Source of the DNA: Earliella scabrosa
Taxonomy: Eukaryota > Basidiomycota > Agaricomycetes > Polyporales > Polyporaceae
Length of the DNA: 64,000 bases
Assembly (NCBI GenBank): GCA_022605405.1
Contig: JABYQQ010000004.1
Coordinates: 2,232,001-2,296,000, forward strand
Direction of reading: 5' to 3'
The notes beneath the pieces are model-generated. The model was given only the letters and a program-made list of their open reading frames with translations. It had not been told where the DNA came from and ran no database searches. Of the stretch, positions 23,901 through 32,371 are shown piece by piece; positions within the stretch are counted from its first letter, which is position 1, and the number at the start of each line of letters is the position of its first letter. The translations under genes were made by a program, and so were the position numbers.

Positions 23901-25910
23901 GATGTGGTTGAAGATCTTTCTTCCCGGCACGAATCCTGCTTGGTCCGGGTGGATCAATTTATCTGCCACTTTGGCGATTTTGTTTGCTAGGATTCTTGTG
24001 AGGATCTTATAGTCTGCGTTGAGGAGGGTGATGGGTCTGTAGTTGACAATTTGGCGGGTGTCCTTCTTTTTATAGATCGGGCATATCCATCCATCTGTGA
24101 AGGATGTTCCCTTCGCCACCCCGTGCTCCTCAATGTCGTTAAATACCTGCCGTAGGAAGGACACTATGTTGAAGACCGGTCTCTCTGCTTTTCGGTCTGC
24201 CTCCATTTGTTTGAGGTACGTTTTCCAGATCTCTGCTGGGATGCCGTCTAGTCCAGACGCCTTTCCCGTTGCTGATTCTCTGATGGCCGCTTCGACCTCT
24301 GCATTTGTTATTCTTCTTGCCATATCTCCTTTCTCCCTCATGCTCAGCTTCTCGTCTATCAGCCCCAGTACTTCCTCCGTTGCAGCCCTATGTTCCTCTT
24401 CATCTAGGCCTTCGTCCTCCTGTAGTCTGTCGTAGTGTTCTTTTGCGATGGTTGCCATTCTCTCCGTGTTCCCGGTGTACCTCGCGGATTCATTCTCCGC
24501 AGAGGGATCCTCTAGCTCATTTATTGTGGTGCTCGGCAAAGGGGTGGCGTTCATCCTCGTCCAGTACTTGCATATTGTTTCGCCTTTGGCCCAGTCGTTG
24601 GCTGCCACGGCACTTCTTTTTTGGCCGAATCTCTTTTCTGTTAGTTTTGCGAGCCTCTCTTGCATGATGGCTGCGTTGTTTATCTTCTGCTCAGAGTCTT
24701 CCTGGTCCCCTCTCGTGTTGTTTAGGGTTGTTCTGATGTCCTTTTTTAGGGCATTAATTTCTCGTTTGAGTTTTGGTATGCACTCCTTTGCTCTGCATCG
24801 CGCGACATCCGTCAGCTTGTCTTTGAACCTCTGGTAGGTCCTTTGCACGTTATAGCGTTCCGTCCTTTCACCGAGGTTATCTAGGTCCTCTTGTGCGTTG
24901 AGGCCTAGGCTCTTCATCTGCTCTAGGAACTTCTTGTCTGTCAGCAGGGCATTGGGGATGGTCCACCTCCCTTCTCCCGTGTGGGGCGCCCCGTAGTTGG
25001 CTATCGACGTCGACACTAGCTGATGGTCCGTTCGTATTCCAGGTGCGTCAGTTCTCCACTCCGCGGTGCTCCTCATTATCTCGCGCTTTACGTAGATTCG
25101 GTCTATTCTCGACTGGCTCCCTGTCGCGGTTTGCATGTATGTGAAGATTCTTGTCGTTGGGTCTCGCTGTCTCAGTCCGTCCACGAGGTCAAGGTGTCTC
25201 TTTAGGGCTCCCAGGGCGTCCACTTGGTCATCCGCATCTCTCCTTGCCGGCAGCCTGTCCGCCGGAGCTTCGACCATGTTGAAATCACCCATCATCACCG
25301 TAGGTGTCTGGTTGTCTCTGTTCGTGTATTGTTGTTTTATCTCATTCCAGAAGGCCGCGTTCTCCCTTGCCTCGTTCGGGGCGTATACGTTTAGAAGCTT
25401 CATGGATCTTGAGCTGGACCACATGAATTCAATCTCCATAGCTCTTCCTTGTATCAGGGTCTTCGACTTGACCATGTCCGGGTCGAGGAGTCTCTTGTTA
25501 ATCGCGAAAGCCACTCCTCTCGCTCCCGTCGCATTCTGCGGGTCCGCGCTGCCGAAGATTTTCATCGTTGCAGCGAACAGGGTGTTGAGGTTCTCAATTC
25601 TCTCTTGCGTGAGGTGAGTTTCCTGGAGAGCCAATGCTGCAATTTTGTTGTCTCTGATCAGTTGGTTTATTCTGAGCCATTTCTCCGGGATCCCTCCTTC
25701 GCCGTTCGCCCCAGCACCCCTCATATTCAGAGTGGCTACTTTGATTCTCGCTCTCGTCCTCTTTGCTTTGTCCTTCTTTTTGCGTCTTCTCCTTCTCCTC
25801 CTGTTCCTTCCATTACGTTTCCCTGTGTCTCCATATCCCTGGACCCGGTCCTCAGCCTCTCGGTCGACACTCTCACCGCTGGGGCCTCTCGGGGCCTGGG
25901 AGCGCTGCAT
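20919..25910 (-). CDS. LINE ORF2: APE endonuclease, reverse transcriptase, RNase H (1663 aa)
   Basis: Intact polyprotein that would nick target DNA and copy the element RNA. After a very basic N-terminus (about residues 35-55), the APE-type endonuclease spans about 57-300: VATLNMRG, LALQETHLT (catalytic Glu), MGDFNMVEAP, SRIDRIYVK, and TDHQLVS with the catalytic Asp-His. The reverse transcriptase spans about 605-870: WICPIYKKKD, NYRPITLLNADYKILTRILA, HPDQAGFVPGR, VALDQEKAYDRINH (first Asp), RGVRQGDPMSCLLFNLAIEP, and LFADDTTVYL (FADD, about residue 793). RNase H spans about 1240-1385: HTDGSAMNNG, NQAAEIYAV, LVTDSTHVMDG, GHSGNIGNEGADELARL. A C-terminal C-x2-C-x7-H-x4-C motif, CGVCGTLESLEHILTEC, lies near 1497. 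All catalytic residues looked for are present and there is no internal stop. It lies about 640 nt downstream of the ORF with the first CCHC. Confidence 0.95.
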   Translation of the reverse strand: MQRSQAPRGPSGESVDREAEDRVQGYGDTGKRNGRNRRRRRRRKKKDKAKRTRARIKVATLNMRGAGANGEGGIPEKWLRINQLIRDNKIAALALQETHLTQERIENLNTLFAATMKIFGSADPQNATGARGVAFAINKRLLDPDMVKSKTLIQGRAMEIEFMWSSSRSMKLLNVYAPNEARENAAFWNEIKQQYTNRDNQTPTVMMGDFNMVEAPADRLPARRDADDQVDALGALKRHLDLVDGLRQRDPTTRIFTYMQTATGSQSRIDRIYVKREIMRSTAEWRTDAPGIRTDHQLVSTSIANYGAPHTGEGRWTIPNALLTDKKFLEQMKSLGLNAQEDLDNLGERTERYNVQRTYQRFKDKLTDVARCRAKECIPKLKREINALKKDIRTTLNNTRGDQEDSEQKINNAAIMQERLAKLTEKRFGQKRSAVAANDWAKGETICKYWTRMNATPLPSTTINELEDPSAENESARYTGNTERMATIAKEHYDRLQEDEGLDEEEHRAATEEVLGLIDEKLSMREKGDMARRITNAEVEAAIRESATGKASGLDGIPAEIWKTYLKQMEADRKAERPVFNIVSFLRQVFNDIEEHGVAKGTSFTDGWICPIYKKKDTRQIVNYRPITLLNADYKILTRILANKIAKVADKLIHPDQAGFVPGRKIFNHIKLNKLIIDYAEAEEVNGVIVALDQEKAYDRINHNYLWKTLERFNFPNNFIKTVRNLYEKAQSLVIVNGEMSGVFSITRGVRQGDPMSCLLFNLAIEPLACALRKSGLKGLEIPGLRERLIATLFADDTTVYLSEDDDYEELMVILDRWCKASRAKFNVEKTQLIPIGEETYRKQIADGTSNTTLGNSIPRGAAIVEEGQSIRALGAWIGNNVDNEAPWIPMIETIERRLEKWGLRNPTMHGRRLAVGMEVAGRTQFLTAAQTMPARTERKIAQIIIDFVWKGDKHPRINRETLYKHVREGGLGLVDIAARNEAIDLMWLKSYLKLGEDRPKWAYVADILIARAVVAADRNVDEGAKVNLFLQSWRVNTRRGRDLPEDLRRMLKAGEKHGVKIEAPNPANAIKLALPIWYHLGRSEGRRTANTKASKCLRQNHEVMSVLDATRVATRLGNKTGNNRHRNTSKCECTDCAQDRITRQCDNPDRCANAAKKLLEKLIPLWTPDGATRTDGLTLTRRRKDKNKQERAANGRVIFNPTLTDNGEIGEIFQAFTTSNQENPRRQPVRRPPRPHNVWEEETEVHTDGSAMNNGSADARAGAGIWFGPNDPRNRAVKVPGGSQTNQAAEIYAVIVAAAVVPPFAPLHLVTDSTHVMDGLTTNVEGWEDEGWTNIKNGQLFAEATARLRARSAQTTLRWVKGHSGNIGNEGADELARLGTEGVAHDQELPPAPWEYIRRGIKLSTMTQKLAYKRIKATEKREPRRATTLTTDRVLATLASDLKLCLEREALWKGIRSKLIARRIRDFLWKAMHDALRVGKFWENIPGYEARATCGVCGTLESLEHILTECEAPGQKEVWEMVTDALTSKGAPQIPLTYGMILGAPAITMAKLREKENKPLDRLCKILIPEAAHFIWKLRCERVIRDDNDPEKRLTESAIRGRWEHAMKRRAQMDWVEASGKLRRKPTAAVTILDTWRGIDWTRKRNGARVLVGRPETLTGVG

Positions 25911-26549
25911 GCCGTTGCCGTTTTCATAGCCCGTTTGGTTTGTGTTTTGTGCGTATGTGCGTGTGGGGGTTGGTGTGTCAGCCAGGGTACAACCATCGCC
26001 TGGCTCTAGGCGGTATTACCCTCCGCCTCGGGTGGTGTGCGGGGTGCGGCTCCAGGGCGGGTCTGTTCGCATTCCATCCGCTTCGCTTTCGCTCGGCTCA
26101 CCTCGCCTAAATAGGCTCACCGATTGTGTTCTATCCTCCAGGGCTTTCCTGCGCCGAAGCCAGTATATTTGGGCCCTGGGGGAGGCCTCCGATTTTGCAG
26201 ACGTCCCGCGCTCCGTCTGCTCGGTTCCACGGACCGTCGGCCATCTCGGTCCTGTGGTGCCAAGCCGGTATATGCCGTACGTACGTATTCCCTTTCCATT
26301 TCTTCGCTTCTCACTCGCCTACTCCTGCCAGCGTTCCTACTCATCTTTGCTCTCAATTCGAACGTCCAACTGTTCGTCAAGAAGTACAATCGTTCGTGCT
26401 TTACCAAGGCTCGTCCGTATGCTCGTGCACCTCCACGGTTCGTCTCGTCTCCTCGCACTCTCTTCCTTGTTGCTCCTCTATGTCTCATCGTTCTCGTGGT
26501 CGCCGCTCTCCCCCTTTTCTGCGTTGCTCTCGTCCATCCGCTTCCCGCG

Positions 26550-28010
26550 TCAGTAGGGTCTGTCGTACCAGCCCCTCGTTCTCGGAGGAGGGGGCATTCG
26601 ACCTTGTGGGACTCTCCCGAAGCCTCGTCCTGCCGGGGGGGTCCCACCCCTTCCTCCGCGCTGGTGGCGGTAGGCACCTCGATCGTCAATGATCAAGGCG
26701 TTCCTCCTGTCCGCTTGCGGCGCTCCACGGCCGCCCATCTGGTTCATCGCCTGCGCCTGTCGCCTTTCGATGCGCTCCTTTGCCTCCGCGTCTTTTTTCT
26801 CCAGCTCCCGCGCTTCCTCGTCCGTGCGTGCTCCCTTGTCGTTCCAGCCCGGCATGTTAGGGAAGGGGCATTTCTGCGACGGGTGGTCTGCCGCCTTGCA
26901 TCCGAGGCATTGGAAGGGTGGGATGCGAACCCTCCCGACTCCGTTAGTGTAGTTGCCGTACGTCCTCCTCCGTAGTTCGCGCATAAGCTTCTTCCATGGC
27001 TCGAGCTTCTTTGTGGGCGGGTCGATGTAGACGTTGGCTACGAAGTTCCTCTCGCTCAACTCGAGGATCTCGACGCGGATCGTGTCGATCGTGTACCCGA
27101 CCGCGTCTCCAATGGTCCACCCGTTGAAGTCGTGGTTCTCCTTCACCATGTCGGCGAGCATGTTCGCGATGTCGTCGTTGCGCAGGACGGTTTTGATCCC
27201 GTCCGCGATGGCGGCTGTGTTGGTCGTAAGGTATCCGTCTAGGGAGAAAAGGAAGCCACTGATGGTCACACTTCTCGGCGCAGGCATGATGGTGATTTTC
27301 CGAAGGGAATAGACACGCCGATCGAGCATGGCTCTGGTCGCTTGCGGGGTGAGTCTTTTGATCGCCCACGCCGTCGGCATGTCGCGCCCCCGTATCGTCA
27401 GGGTCTCCGCCGGTTCCATGGGGATGGCGTCAAAGTCAGTGAGTCCAGTGATCTTCGTGACTACTTCGCTGATGAGTTCAGCCGTCACCCGGCTCTTCTC
27501 AGGCTCCGTCGTGTACCATCCATTGAAGACCTCGGCAACCACGGTCGTGTTCCTCTCCGCTCGCCACAGGGCCTCCATCCACGGTTTCGCCGCGTATCGG
27601 AACAGGTCCTCAGGATCGTAGTAGTGGATGATGGGGTCGCCTCGTCCATCGTACGGGATCGGCGTGAAGGTATCGTCCGCTATCTCGCAGCGGTCGTCCA
27701 GGAGGGTGGGTCTGCACTCCGCCGACTCGTTGCCTTCGTGGATCTCCCCCTCCTCAGCGACTGGCCACAGCCCAGCCGGGCCTGTCTTGATGACCTCCCC
27801 GTCCTCGCGGCGGTCCCGCCATCCTCGTCCTTCGCGATCTTCGCGCTCCTCGCTTCTTCGCTCGTAGTCTCCCATGGCAGGGTTGGGGGCTCTTACGTAG
27901 CCGCCTCGGTGCTCCTTCTGCTGCGACGCTCCATGGTTCGCTCCTCCGTCCCCCCATAGGTACGTCTTTTCCATCTCGCCGTCCCTACCCGATCCTCGGC
28001 CGTCTCGCAT
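26550..28010 (-). CDS. LINE ORF1-type RNA-binding protein with CCHC zinc knuckle (486 aa)
   Basis: Probable nucleic-acid-binding, gag-like protein that packages element RNA. The N-terminal 100 residues are charged and disordered. A globular central region (about 130-370) includes YYDPEDLFRYAAKPWMEAL, FNGWYTTEPEKSRVTAEL, PTAWAIKRLTPQATRAML and NFVANVYIDPPTKKLEPW. A single knuckle, CLGCKAADHPSQKC (C-x2-C-x4-H-x4-C), sits near residue 377, followed by an acidic/basic coiled stretch and an Arg/Gly-rich tail (RGGRGGTPPAGRGFGR). The ATG lies 11 nt after the stop of the preceding 451-aa ORF in another frame, suggesting coupled translation of one RNA. It is in the same frame as ORF2 but separated from it by stops. 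Confidence 0.85.
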   Translation of the reverse strand: MRDGRGSGRDGEMEKTYLWGDGGANHGASQQKEHRGGYVRAPNPAMGDYERRSEEREDREGRGWRDRREDGEVIKTGPAGLWPVAEEGEIHEGNESAECRPTLLDDRCEIADDTFTPIPYDGRGDPIIHYYDPEDLFRYAAKPWMEALWRAERNTTVVAEVFNGWYTTEPEKSRVTAELISEVVTKITGLTDFDAIPMEPAETLTIRGRDMPTAWAIKRLTPQATRAMLDRRVYSLRKITIMPAPRSVTISGFLFSLDGYLTTNTAAIADGIKTVLRNDDIANMLADMVKENHDFNGWTIGDAVGYTIDTIRVEILELSERNFVANVYIDPPTKKLEPWKKLMRELRRRTYGNYTNGVGRVRIPPFQCLGCKAADHPSQKCPFPNMPGWNDKGARTDEEARELEKKDAEAKERIERRQAQAMNQMGGRGAPQADRRNALIIDDRGAYRHQRGGRGGTPPAGRGFGRVPQGRMPPPPRTRGWYDRPY

Positions 28011-28021
28011 CTCCTTCTCCC

Positions 28022-29377
28022 TCAGGTACTGATCAGCTCTCGTTCCAGGGATGGGTCGGAACAGCTCTCCTCCCCCGGTCCGCGCAGGGTGTCGGCCTGG
28101 ATCTGGTGCTCCGCTGGGGAGCGGTAGCGCTTGTCGGCATGGTGTCCGCCCGAGGCGTTCGCGTCGGCGTGCAAGATCTTCCTCAGGTCCTCCTTCCTCC
28201 GCATACTCGCCTCAGCTTCGCGTTCTTCGTTCGCGGGAGCGCGCGATCGGTCGCGGGGAGCCCTTCTCAGCAGGGCGAGTTCGTCGTCATCAAGGCTCGG
28301 TCTCGCGCTCTCTCGTCCAGGGCCAGCTTCAGGCTCCTCCGGGTCGTCAATATCCATTGCGAAGCTCGTCGAGGGGGTTTTATGTTGTAGGGGGGGGGCT
28401 GGGTTCAGTAGCTGCGGCCAGGGCTGGTTCGTCGCCTGGAGGCCTTGGTCTTGGCTTAGGCAGGCGCTTCCCCTCTCCTCGCGATTTTGGTTTCGGTTAG
28501 TCTCAATGGGAGTCTCCGCGACGAAGAACGGGGTTGTTCTGCATCCGACTTTAGGCGTGGACATGGCGTCAGGGGCGAAGAGGTGTTGCGGGGAAGGAGC
28601 ACTGCTGTTCCTTTCTCCTTCGGCCTTCCACGGATTTTCAAAAGCGTCTTTGAAGGAGGGGAGGCGTACGCTCTTCGGCGGGGGGTGGCTGTCGAGGCGG
28701 AGCCTCGGGAGTTCCCTGTTGTCGTCGTCCGTCTGCGGTGAGAAATCGTGTGGGCGCTTCTGCGGGATCACAGTCGGGATTGGGGTCCGTCTTGCAGACG
28801 CGCTCGTGTCCCCACCGTGCAGTCTCGGAGTTTGTCTCCCAGGTCCTAGGCTTAGGCGTGCGGTCGCCCTGTTTTGAGGGTGGGCCATTGGGGTGCGGGT
28901 TCTGTCTTCCCTTCGGCCTACGCTGGGACTTCTGCTTGCGATCGTGTCCGCGCGTGCGTTTGTGTTGGCGTTTGTGTTGGCGTTGCTCTTCCCGCCTGCT
29001 TCGCCTTTGTCACCGCCGTCGTCCCCGTTGTCCTCGTCATCTCCTCTCGCTTTTCCTCCTCTTCCTTGGTCCACGAGGCTCCTCTGCTGGTTCGGGTTGT
29101 CGAGTCCTCTCGCGATCTCCCTCGTCGTCGTATTCGCGTGGTTTCTCTCCCCTCCTTCGTCAGTGCTCCGAGCCTGGTCTCCGTCCAGTCCTGCGGTTCC
29201 GATTGGGGGTGGGGATTCCATCGCCGCCCACATCTTCTCGCTCTCTGTCGTGGTTTTTCCAGAGGGGCCTTCTTGGGGGGGAGGGAGGAGCTCGCCGTCG
29301 TTCGCCCCCGCCTTCGGGGTAGCGTCGAGGCTCTCCTCGTCACTAGCTGCCAGCATCCTGTAGCGGTTGTTATGCAT
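28022..29377 (-). CDS. LINE-internal ORF, 451 aa, disordered, unknown role
   Basis: An open frame on the element strand between a 129-aa ORF upstream and the CCHC ORF downstream. It is rich in Asp, Glu, Arg, Pro and Ser, with a short tandem motif of alternating NANT units near residues 134-141 and charged low complexity; I recognise no domain. A moderately conserved-looking block, VRLPSFKDAFENPWKAEGE, lies near the middle. Its ATG overlaps the stop of the upstream ORF by 8 nt (ATGCATAA), and its TGA lies 11 nt before the next ATG, so it sits in a tight polycistronic series. It could be an accessory ORF1 segment or disordered extension. Length and position support real coding, but the GC-rich context makes chance ORFs more likely than usual. 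Confidence 0.6.
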   Translation of the reverse strand: MHNNRYRMLAASDEESLDATPKAGANDGELLPPPQEGPSGKTTTESEKMWAAMESPPPIGTAGLDGDQARSTDEGGERNHANTTTREIARGLDNPNQQRSLVDQGRGGKARGDDEDNGDDGGDKGEAGGKSNANTNANTNARADTIASRSPSVGRREDRTRTPMAHPQNRATARLSLGPGRQTPRLHGGDTSASARRTPIPTVIPQKRPHDFSPQTDDDNRELPRLRLDSHPPPKSVRLPSFKDAFENPWKAEGERNSSAPSPQHLFAPDAMSTPKVGCRTTPFFVAETPIETNRNQNREERGSACLSQDQGLQATNQPWPQLLNPAPPLQHKTPSTSFAMDIDDPEEPEAGPGRESARPSLDDDELALLRRAPRDRSRAPANEEREAEASMRRKEDLRKILHADANASGGHHADKRYRSPAEHQIQADTLRGPGEESCSDPSLERELIST

Positions 29378-29759
29378 CGTGGCTGGGGAGCTCGGTGGGA
29401 GGGACGACTACGTCCATTTTACCACGTGCAGGGAGGGGGAGGGGAAGGGGAGGAGGGGGGGGTGGGCTCTCAGTCTTGCGAGCACTACTCGGTGTTATCA
29501 CGGGTGCGCTCACCGTTTGTCCAAAGCCTGGTGCCCTTCCGCCGTTTCCAGCTCCCTTACCAGCGATTACTCTCCAGGGCGCACCGCCTCTCTCCTGCTC
29601 CTTGGCTCTCAGCCTCTCGCTCCCTTCGTCGTCCGACGTAGCGTAGGGGATGTCTTCTGCCTGCGACGTTGCCGGCGCGAGGACCCTGCCTTGGGGTAGC
29701 GGCGGCGTCTTTACTCTTCCGCCAGTGGTCAGGTACGTCGAGGTAGGGTGCGGAGTCAT
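29370..29759 (-). CDS. LINE-internal small ORF, 129 aa, overlapping the next ORF
   Basis: Open from the ATG at 29759 to the TAA at 29370-29372, just overlapping the start of the 451-aa ORF. The product is Pro/Ser/Thr-rich with a polyproline stretch near residues 100-110 and no recognised domain. The overlap geometry (start codon of the next ORF 5 nt before the stop) resembles termination-reinitiation junctions known in some LINEs. A chance ORF cannot be excluded. Confidence 0.4.
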   Translation of the reverse strand: MTPHPTSTYLTTGGRVKTPPLPQGRVLAPATSQAEDIPYATSDDEGSERLRAKEQERGGAPWRVIAGKGAGNGGRAPGFGQTVSAPVITPSSARKTESPPPPPPLPLPLPARGKMDVVVPPTELPSHDA

Positions 29760-30371
29760 GGGGCGTCTCCAGGGTCGCGTGTGTGGAGGTGCGCGTTCAC
29801 GTTGTGCTTTTCTAGAGGAGTGCGAGTGGTGTAGAGGGAGGGGGGTCGCGTTCTACTCGCGAGGCTGCGCGAGTCTTTGCTTAACTTATTCTTTCCCGCG
29901 CTCTAGTTGTCTCTATTCAGGCTTCAACATTCCCTTCCGTCAGGACCCTCGCTCGCCGTTGGTGCCTGCTCGAGTTTTTGGGTGGGCCCTGCACATTTGG
30001 GCTCGCGATCGCGTGCGTTATGAGGCGCTCTGTGGTTTGTTGCCTTTTGCCTTCTATATTGGGCAGGGTTTCCGTTTATGGTAGGGAAACCGTGGGCTAT
30101 TGGCGCGCGCTTGCCCCGAATTCATTACTTCTCTCTCTCACGTCAACGCTTGAGTTTCATTTCCATTCATCGTGTCCGTCTCTCCCTCTGCTTCACCTGT
30201 CCGTCTAGGAGGGGGGCGCGCATAGTCCTCAGGCTTTCATCCCTCCTCTCACTCAATTTTGTCTTGGTAATTTGGTTGGGCTCAACCCTTGTCGTCTGCT
30301 GATGTTTGGTTTTTGTTGGTTGTAGCGCCGTCGGATCTCTAGGGCGTAGTCTCGGTCGTATTGCCGGGCAT

Positions 30372-31364
30372 CTACATCAGCGCTACTCTCGGGCGTTTTT
30401 CTTCCCTCGTCATTCTCTCGTTTTCGTCTCCGCTCTCCTCCTCTGGCGAGGGTTCGTCGTCGGCGGCGTCAGCCACCTTGGTGCGTTCCTCCCTTCTCCT
30501 TCTTCTTCTCTCCCCCGCTTCCTTCCGTCCATCTACTGACCATGGCAAGGCGTACTCGCCCAATCCAGGTCCTCTTTCCCCGTAGTCATGTGCTTCCAGC
30601 GCGCATGCCTCCGCACCGCACTTCCGGGCTCCGGTGTCCCTTATCTCCGTCTCCGCCCAGATTTGCGCTTCCAGCGCTTCGGTCTCTCCCGTGCTTTCGG
30701 CGGCGCTCGGGTTGCTCCACTCCCCTCGGATCTCCGGCTCCCCGTCTACCCAGAGGCGCTTCGTCCTCCGTGCCCTTGTAGCTTGTACCACGGGGACCAT
30801 CACCTCCGCTCTCCGGACTTGGTTTCTTGGGCACCTGTTCTTCACCCCTACGACCACCATTCCTTCGTGCGGGCCTGTGATCTCCTCGACCGTCCCCACA
30901 ATGTGCGGGTCGTACGTGTCGACCGTCTTTCTTGGAGTCTCCAGTGAGTGGTACATGGTGGGCGACGTTGCGATCAGTCTGACCTTCATGCCCTCTCTTA
31001 GGTTCGTCGTTGGCTCGCTCGCGAGGTCGTAGACGTGGTTGGTTCCCACCGGGTGTTCACTTGTTGGGTGCGGGTGTCCATAGCCCTTCCACCGCACAAA
31101 GACGTCGACCATGCTAGGTGTTGGCGCACCATGCTGTTGCTCGCTCATCGCCGTTGTCATTGGGTCCAGTCTCCATGCTATTGTTGTCATTCTGGGACGA
31201 CTCGTGGAGCTGGGGAGGGAGGAGGTCCTTGTGTCGCGCGGCTTTGGGAGCTTGTGCGTGTGTGCTTCACGTACCAGCTTCTGCTGTCCACGTCTCTCCA
31301 AGGCTTCACTGCTGGAGCGCTTTGCTGGTGGGGGGGGAGGGGGAGGGAGGAGGGGTGTGTTCAC
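30372..31364 (-). CDS. LINE 5' ORF, 330 aa, with chromo-like and KOW-like segments
   Basis: First substantial ORF in the element, about 990 nt after its 5' end. After a Pro-rich, basic start, the segment VDVFVRWKGYG (about residues 87-97) resembles the beta-strand and aromatic WKGY of chromodomains. The next 100 residues contain GMKVRLIATSP and VGTVEEITGPHEGMVVVGV, which resembles a KOW/SH3-like strand-turn-strand. A long charged C-terminal region (ERRRRRREERTK, then acidic) follows. Neither match is complete, so the domain calls are hypotheses. If real, it may be an accessory, chromatin-directed or RNA-binding protein of the element. It is separated from the next ORF by about 610 nt. Confidence 0.5.
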   Translation of the reverse strand: MNTPLLPPPPPPPAKRSSSEALERRGQQKLVREAHTHKLPKPRDTRTSSLPSSTSRPRMTTIAWRLDPMTTAMSEQQHGAPTPSMVDVFVRWKGYGHPHPTSEHPVGTNHVYDLASEPTTNLREGMKVRLIATSPTMYHSLETPRKTVDTYDPHIVGTVEEITGPHEGMVVVGVKNRCPRNQVRRAEVMVPVVQATRARRTKRLWVDGEPEIRGEWSNPSAAESTGETEALEAQIWAETEIRDTGARKCGAEACALEAHDYGERGPGLGEYALPWSVDGRKEAGERRRRRREERTKVADAADDEPSPEEESGDENERMTREEKRPRVALM

Positions 31365-32355
31365 GCTGGTCGTGGAGGTCGCGGAGGTCTTGGGGCTGTT
31401 GGGAGTTTCAGAGGGGTTTCTGTCGCTCCTTAGGTTATGAATGAGAGTCTTTTTGGCTTAGGTGTCAGGTTGCTCGGATCAGGGAATGTACTCCTCAGGT
31501 TATCTGAGGGAGGATCCTAGTTTTGGCAGAGGAGATGGGGAAAAGAGGGTGGGTGTTGATGGTGCGCTCCTAAGCTTGTCAGTTTGTGCCTTGTGAGTGC
31601 TTAGCTAAGGTCTGGTGAGGCAGTGAGGGGGGCGACCGGGCCGGTCGCGTGATCTTCAGGGGGGTTTTGGGGGGGTCATTTATGTGAGGGTTCATCTCTT
31701 TCAGTAGTCACTTCATTAGTTATTTCAGCAGTTTCTTGGCTTTATTCCAGTTCCAGCGTATCATCTGTCGCGCTGTTTGTTTTGGCCGTCCTCGTCCTCC
31801 TTGGCAGGTTCGCCGGGTGCTTAGGGTGTTGTGTTAGCTCCTAGGCTAATTTTGTAGTGATATTTCCTCGTCCTTTCACTTTGTGCGCTCGGGTTTCACT
31901 TAGCGCTCGCAGGTTAGCGCCTTCACGGGCGCTTTGCCTCCGGGGGTCTTGGTTGCGTTTGTGTTTGTCTTCAGGTTCCAGCGCGTTTCGTTCCGCTACT
32001 GTTTGTCTTGTGGTTCTGGGTTTCAGTGTCCGGGTGTATTAGGGATCCTCTGTTGCGTCCCTGGTCGCCGGGGTGCAGGTATGGTTGCCTCCTGCTGCTT
32101 TCTTACAGCCTTATCCAGACTCAATGGGGAGGGCAGTTGTCCGCAGCCTCGTCTCATGATTGGGCCCTGCCCTGCGCCTCTCCGGGCTTTGCTGTTCTCA
32201 CAGCGTGCATCTCGCACATTAGAGGGAGTCCTCATAGCTCCATGAGCACTCATTTCGAGCGTGTCGTGGTCATTTGGGTTCCCCTTGCTCAAGCGCCCCC
32301 TGCTTGGCTCGTGGGAAAGGTTACCATGGTGGTGGTAGTGGAGAGAGAGGCTTTT
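31365..32355 (-). other. LINE 5' leader
   Basis: About 990 nt from the 5' junction to the first long ORF on the element strand. It should contain the internal promoter if the element is autonomous. The G-rich plus strand (runs of GGGG near 31620-31680) means C-rich runs in the element RNA. No ORF with protein-like content was seen that lies wholly inside. Confidence 0.45.
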
Positions 32356-32371
32356 CGAATCGCAGCTTCTC
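32356..32371. repeat. Target-site duplication, right copy
   Basis: Identical 16-mer (CGAATCGCAGCTTCTC) to 20706-20721, at the 5' junction of the element. The adjoining base to its left (32355) belongs to the element and the base to its right continues amidase coding sequence. Confidence 0.93.

Larger units (their letters stand above)
20722..32355 (-). mobile_element. Full-length Tad-like non-LTR retrotransposon (LINE), about 11.6 kb, inserted in amidase 1
   Basis: The element lies on the minus strand, in the sense of the amidase gene. It ends in a 28-nt poly(A) tract (T run at 20722-20749 on the plus strand) and is flanked by 16-bp direct repeats. No LTRs are present. Reading 5' to 3' it has a leader of about 1 kb (32355-31365), a 330-aa ORF, a gap, a 129-aa ORF, a 451-aa ORF, a 486-aa ORF with a CCHC knuckle, a 640-nt gap, then a 1663-aa ORF with APE endonuclease, reverse transcriptase, RNase H and a C-terminal CCHC motif, and a short 3' UTR. 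Endonuclease plus RT plus RNase H plus CCHC matches the fungal Tad/I-like LINE groups. Open ORFs, an uninterrupted poly(A) and an exact duplication argue for recent insertion. The length is well above that usually reported for Tad elements. Confidence 0.92.

Noticed and set aside
26117..26689. 190-codon Arg-rich minus ORF between the CCHC ORF and ORF2
   Set aside because: It overlaps the CCHC ORF end in another frame and has no domain; kept only as a question about ORF2 translation.
20722..32355. Possibility that the inserted element is an LTR retrotransposon
   Set aside because: No terminal repeats, no protease or integrase motifs; APE endonuclease plus poly(A) plus target duplication define a LINE.
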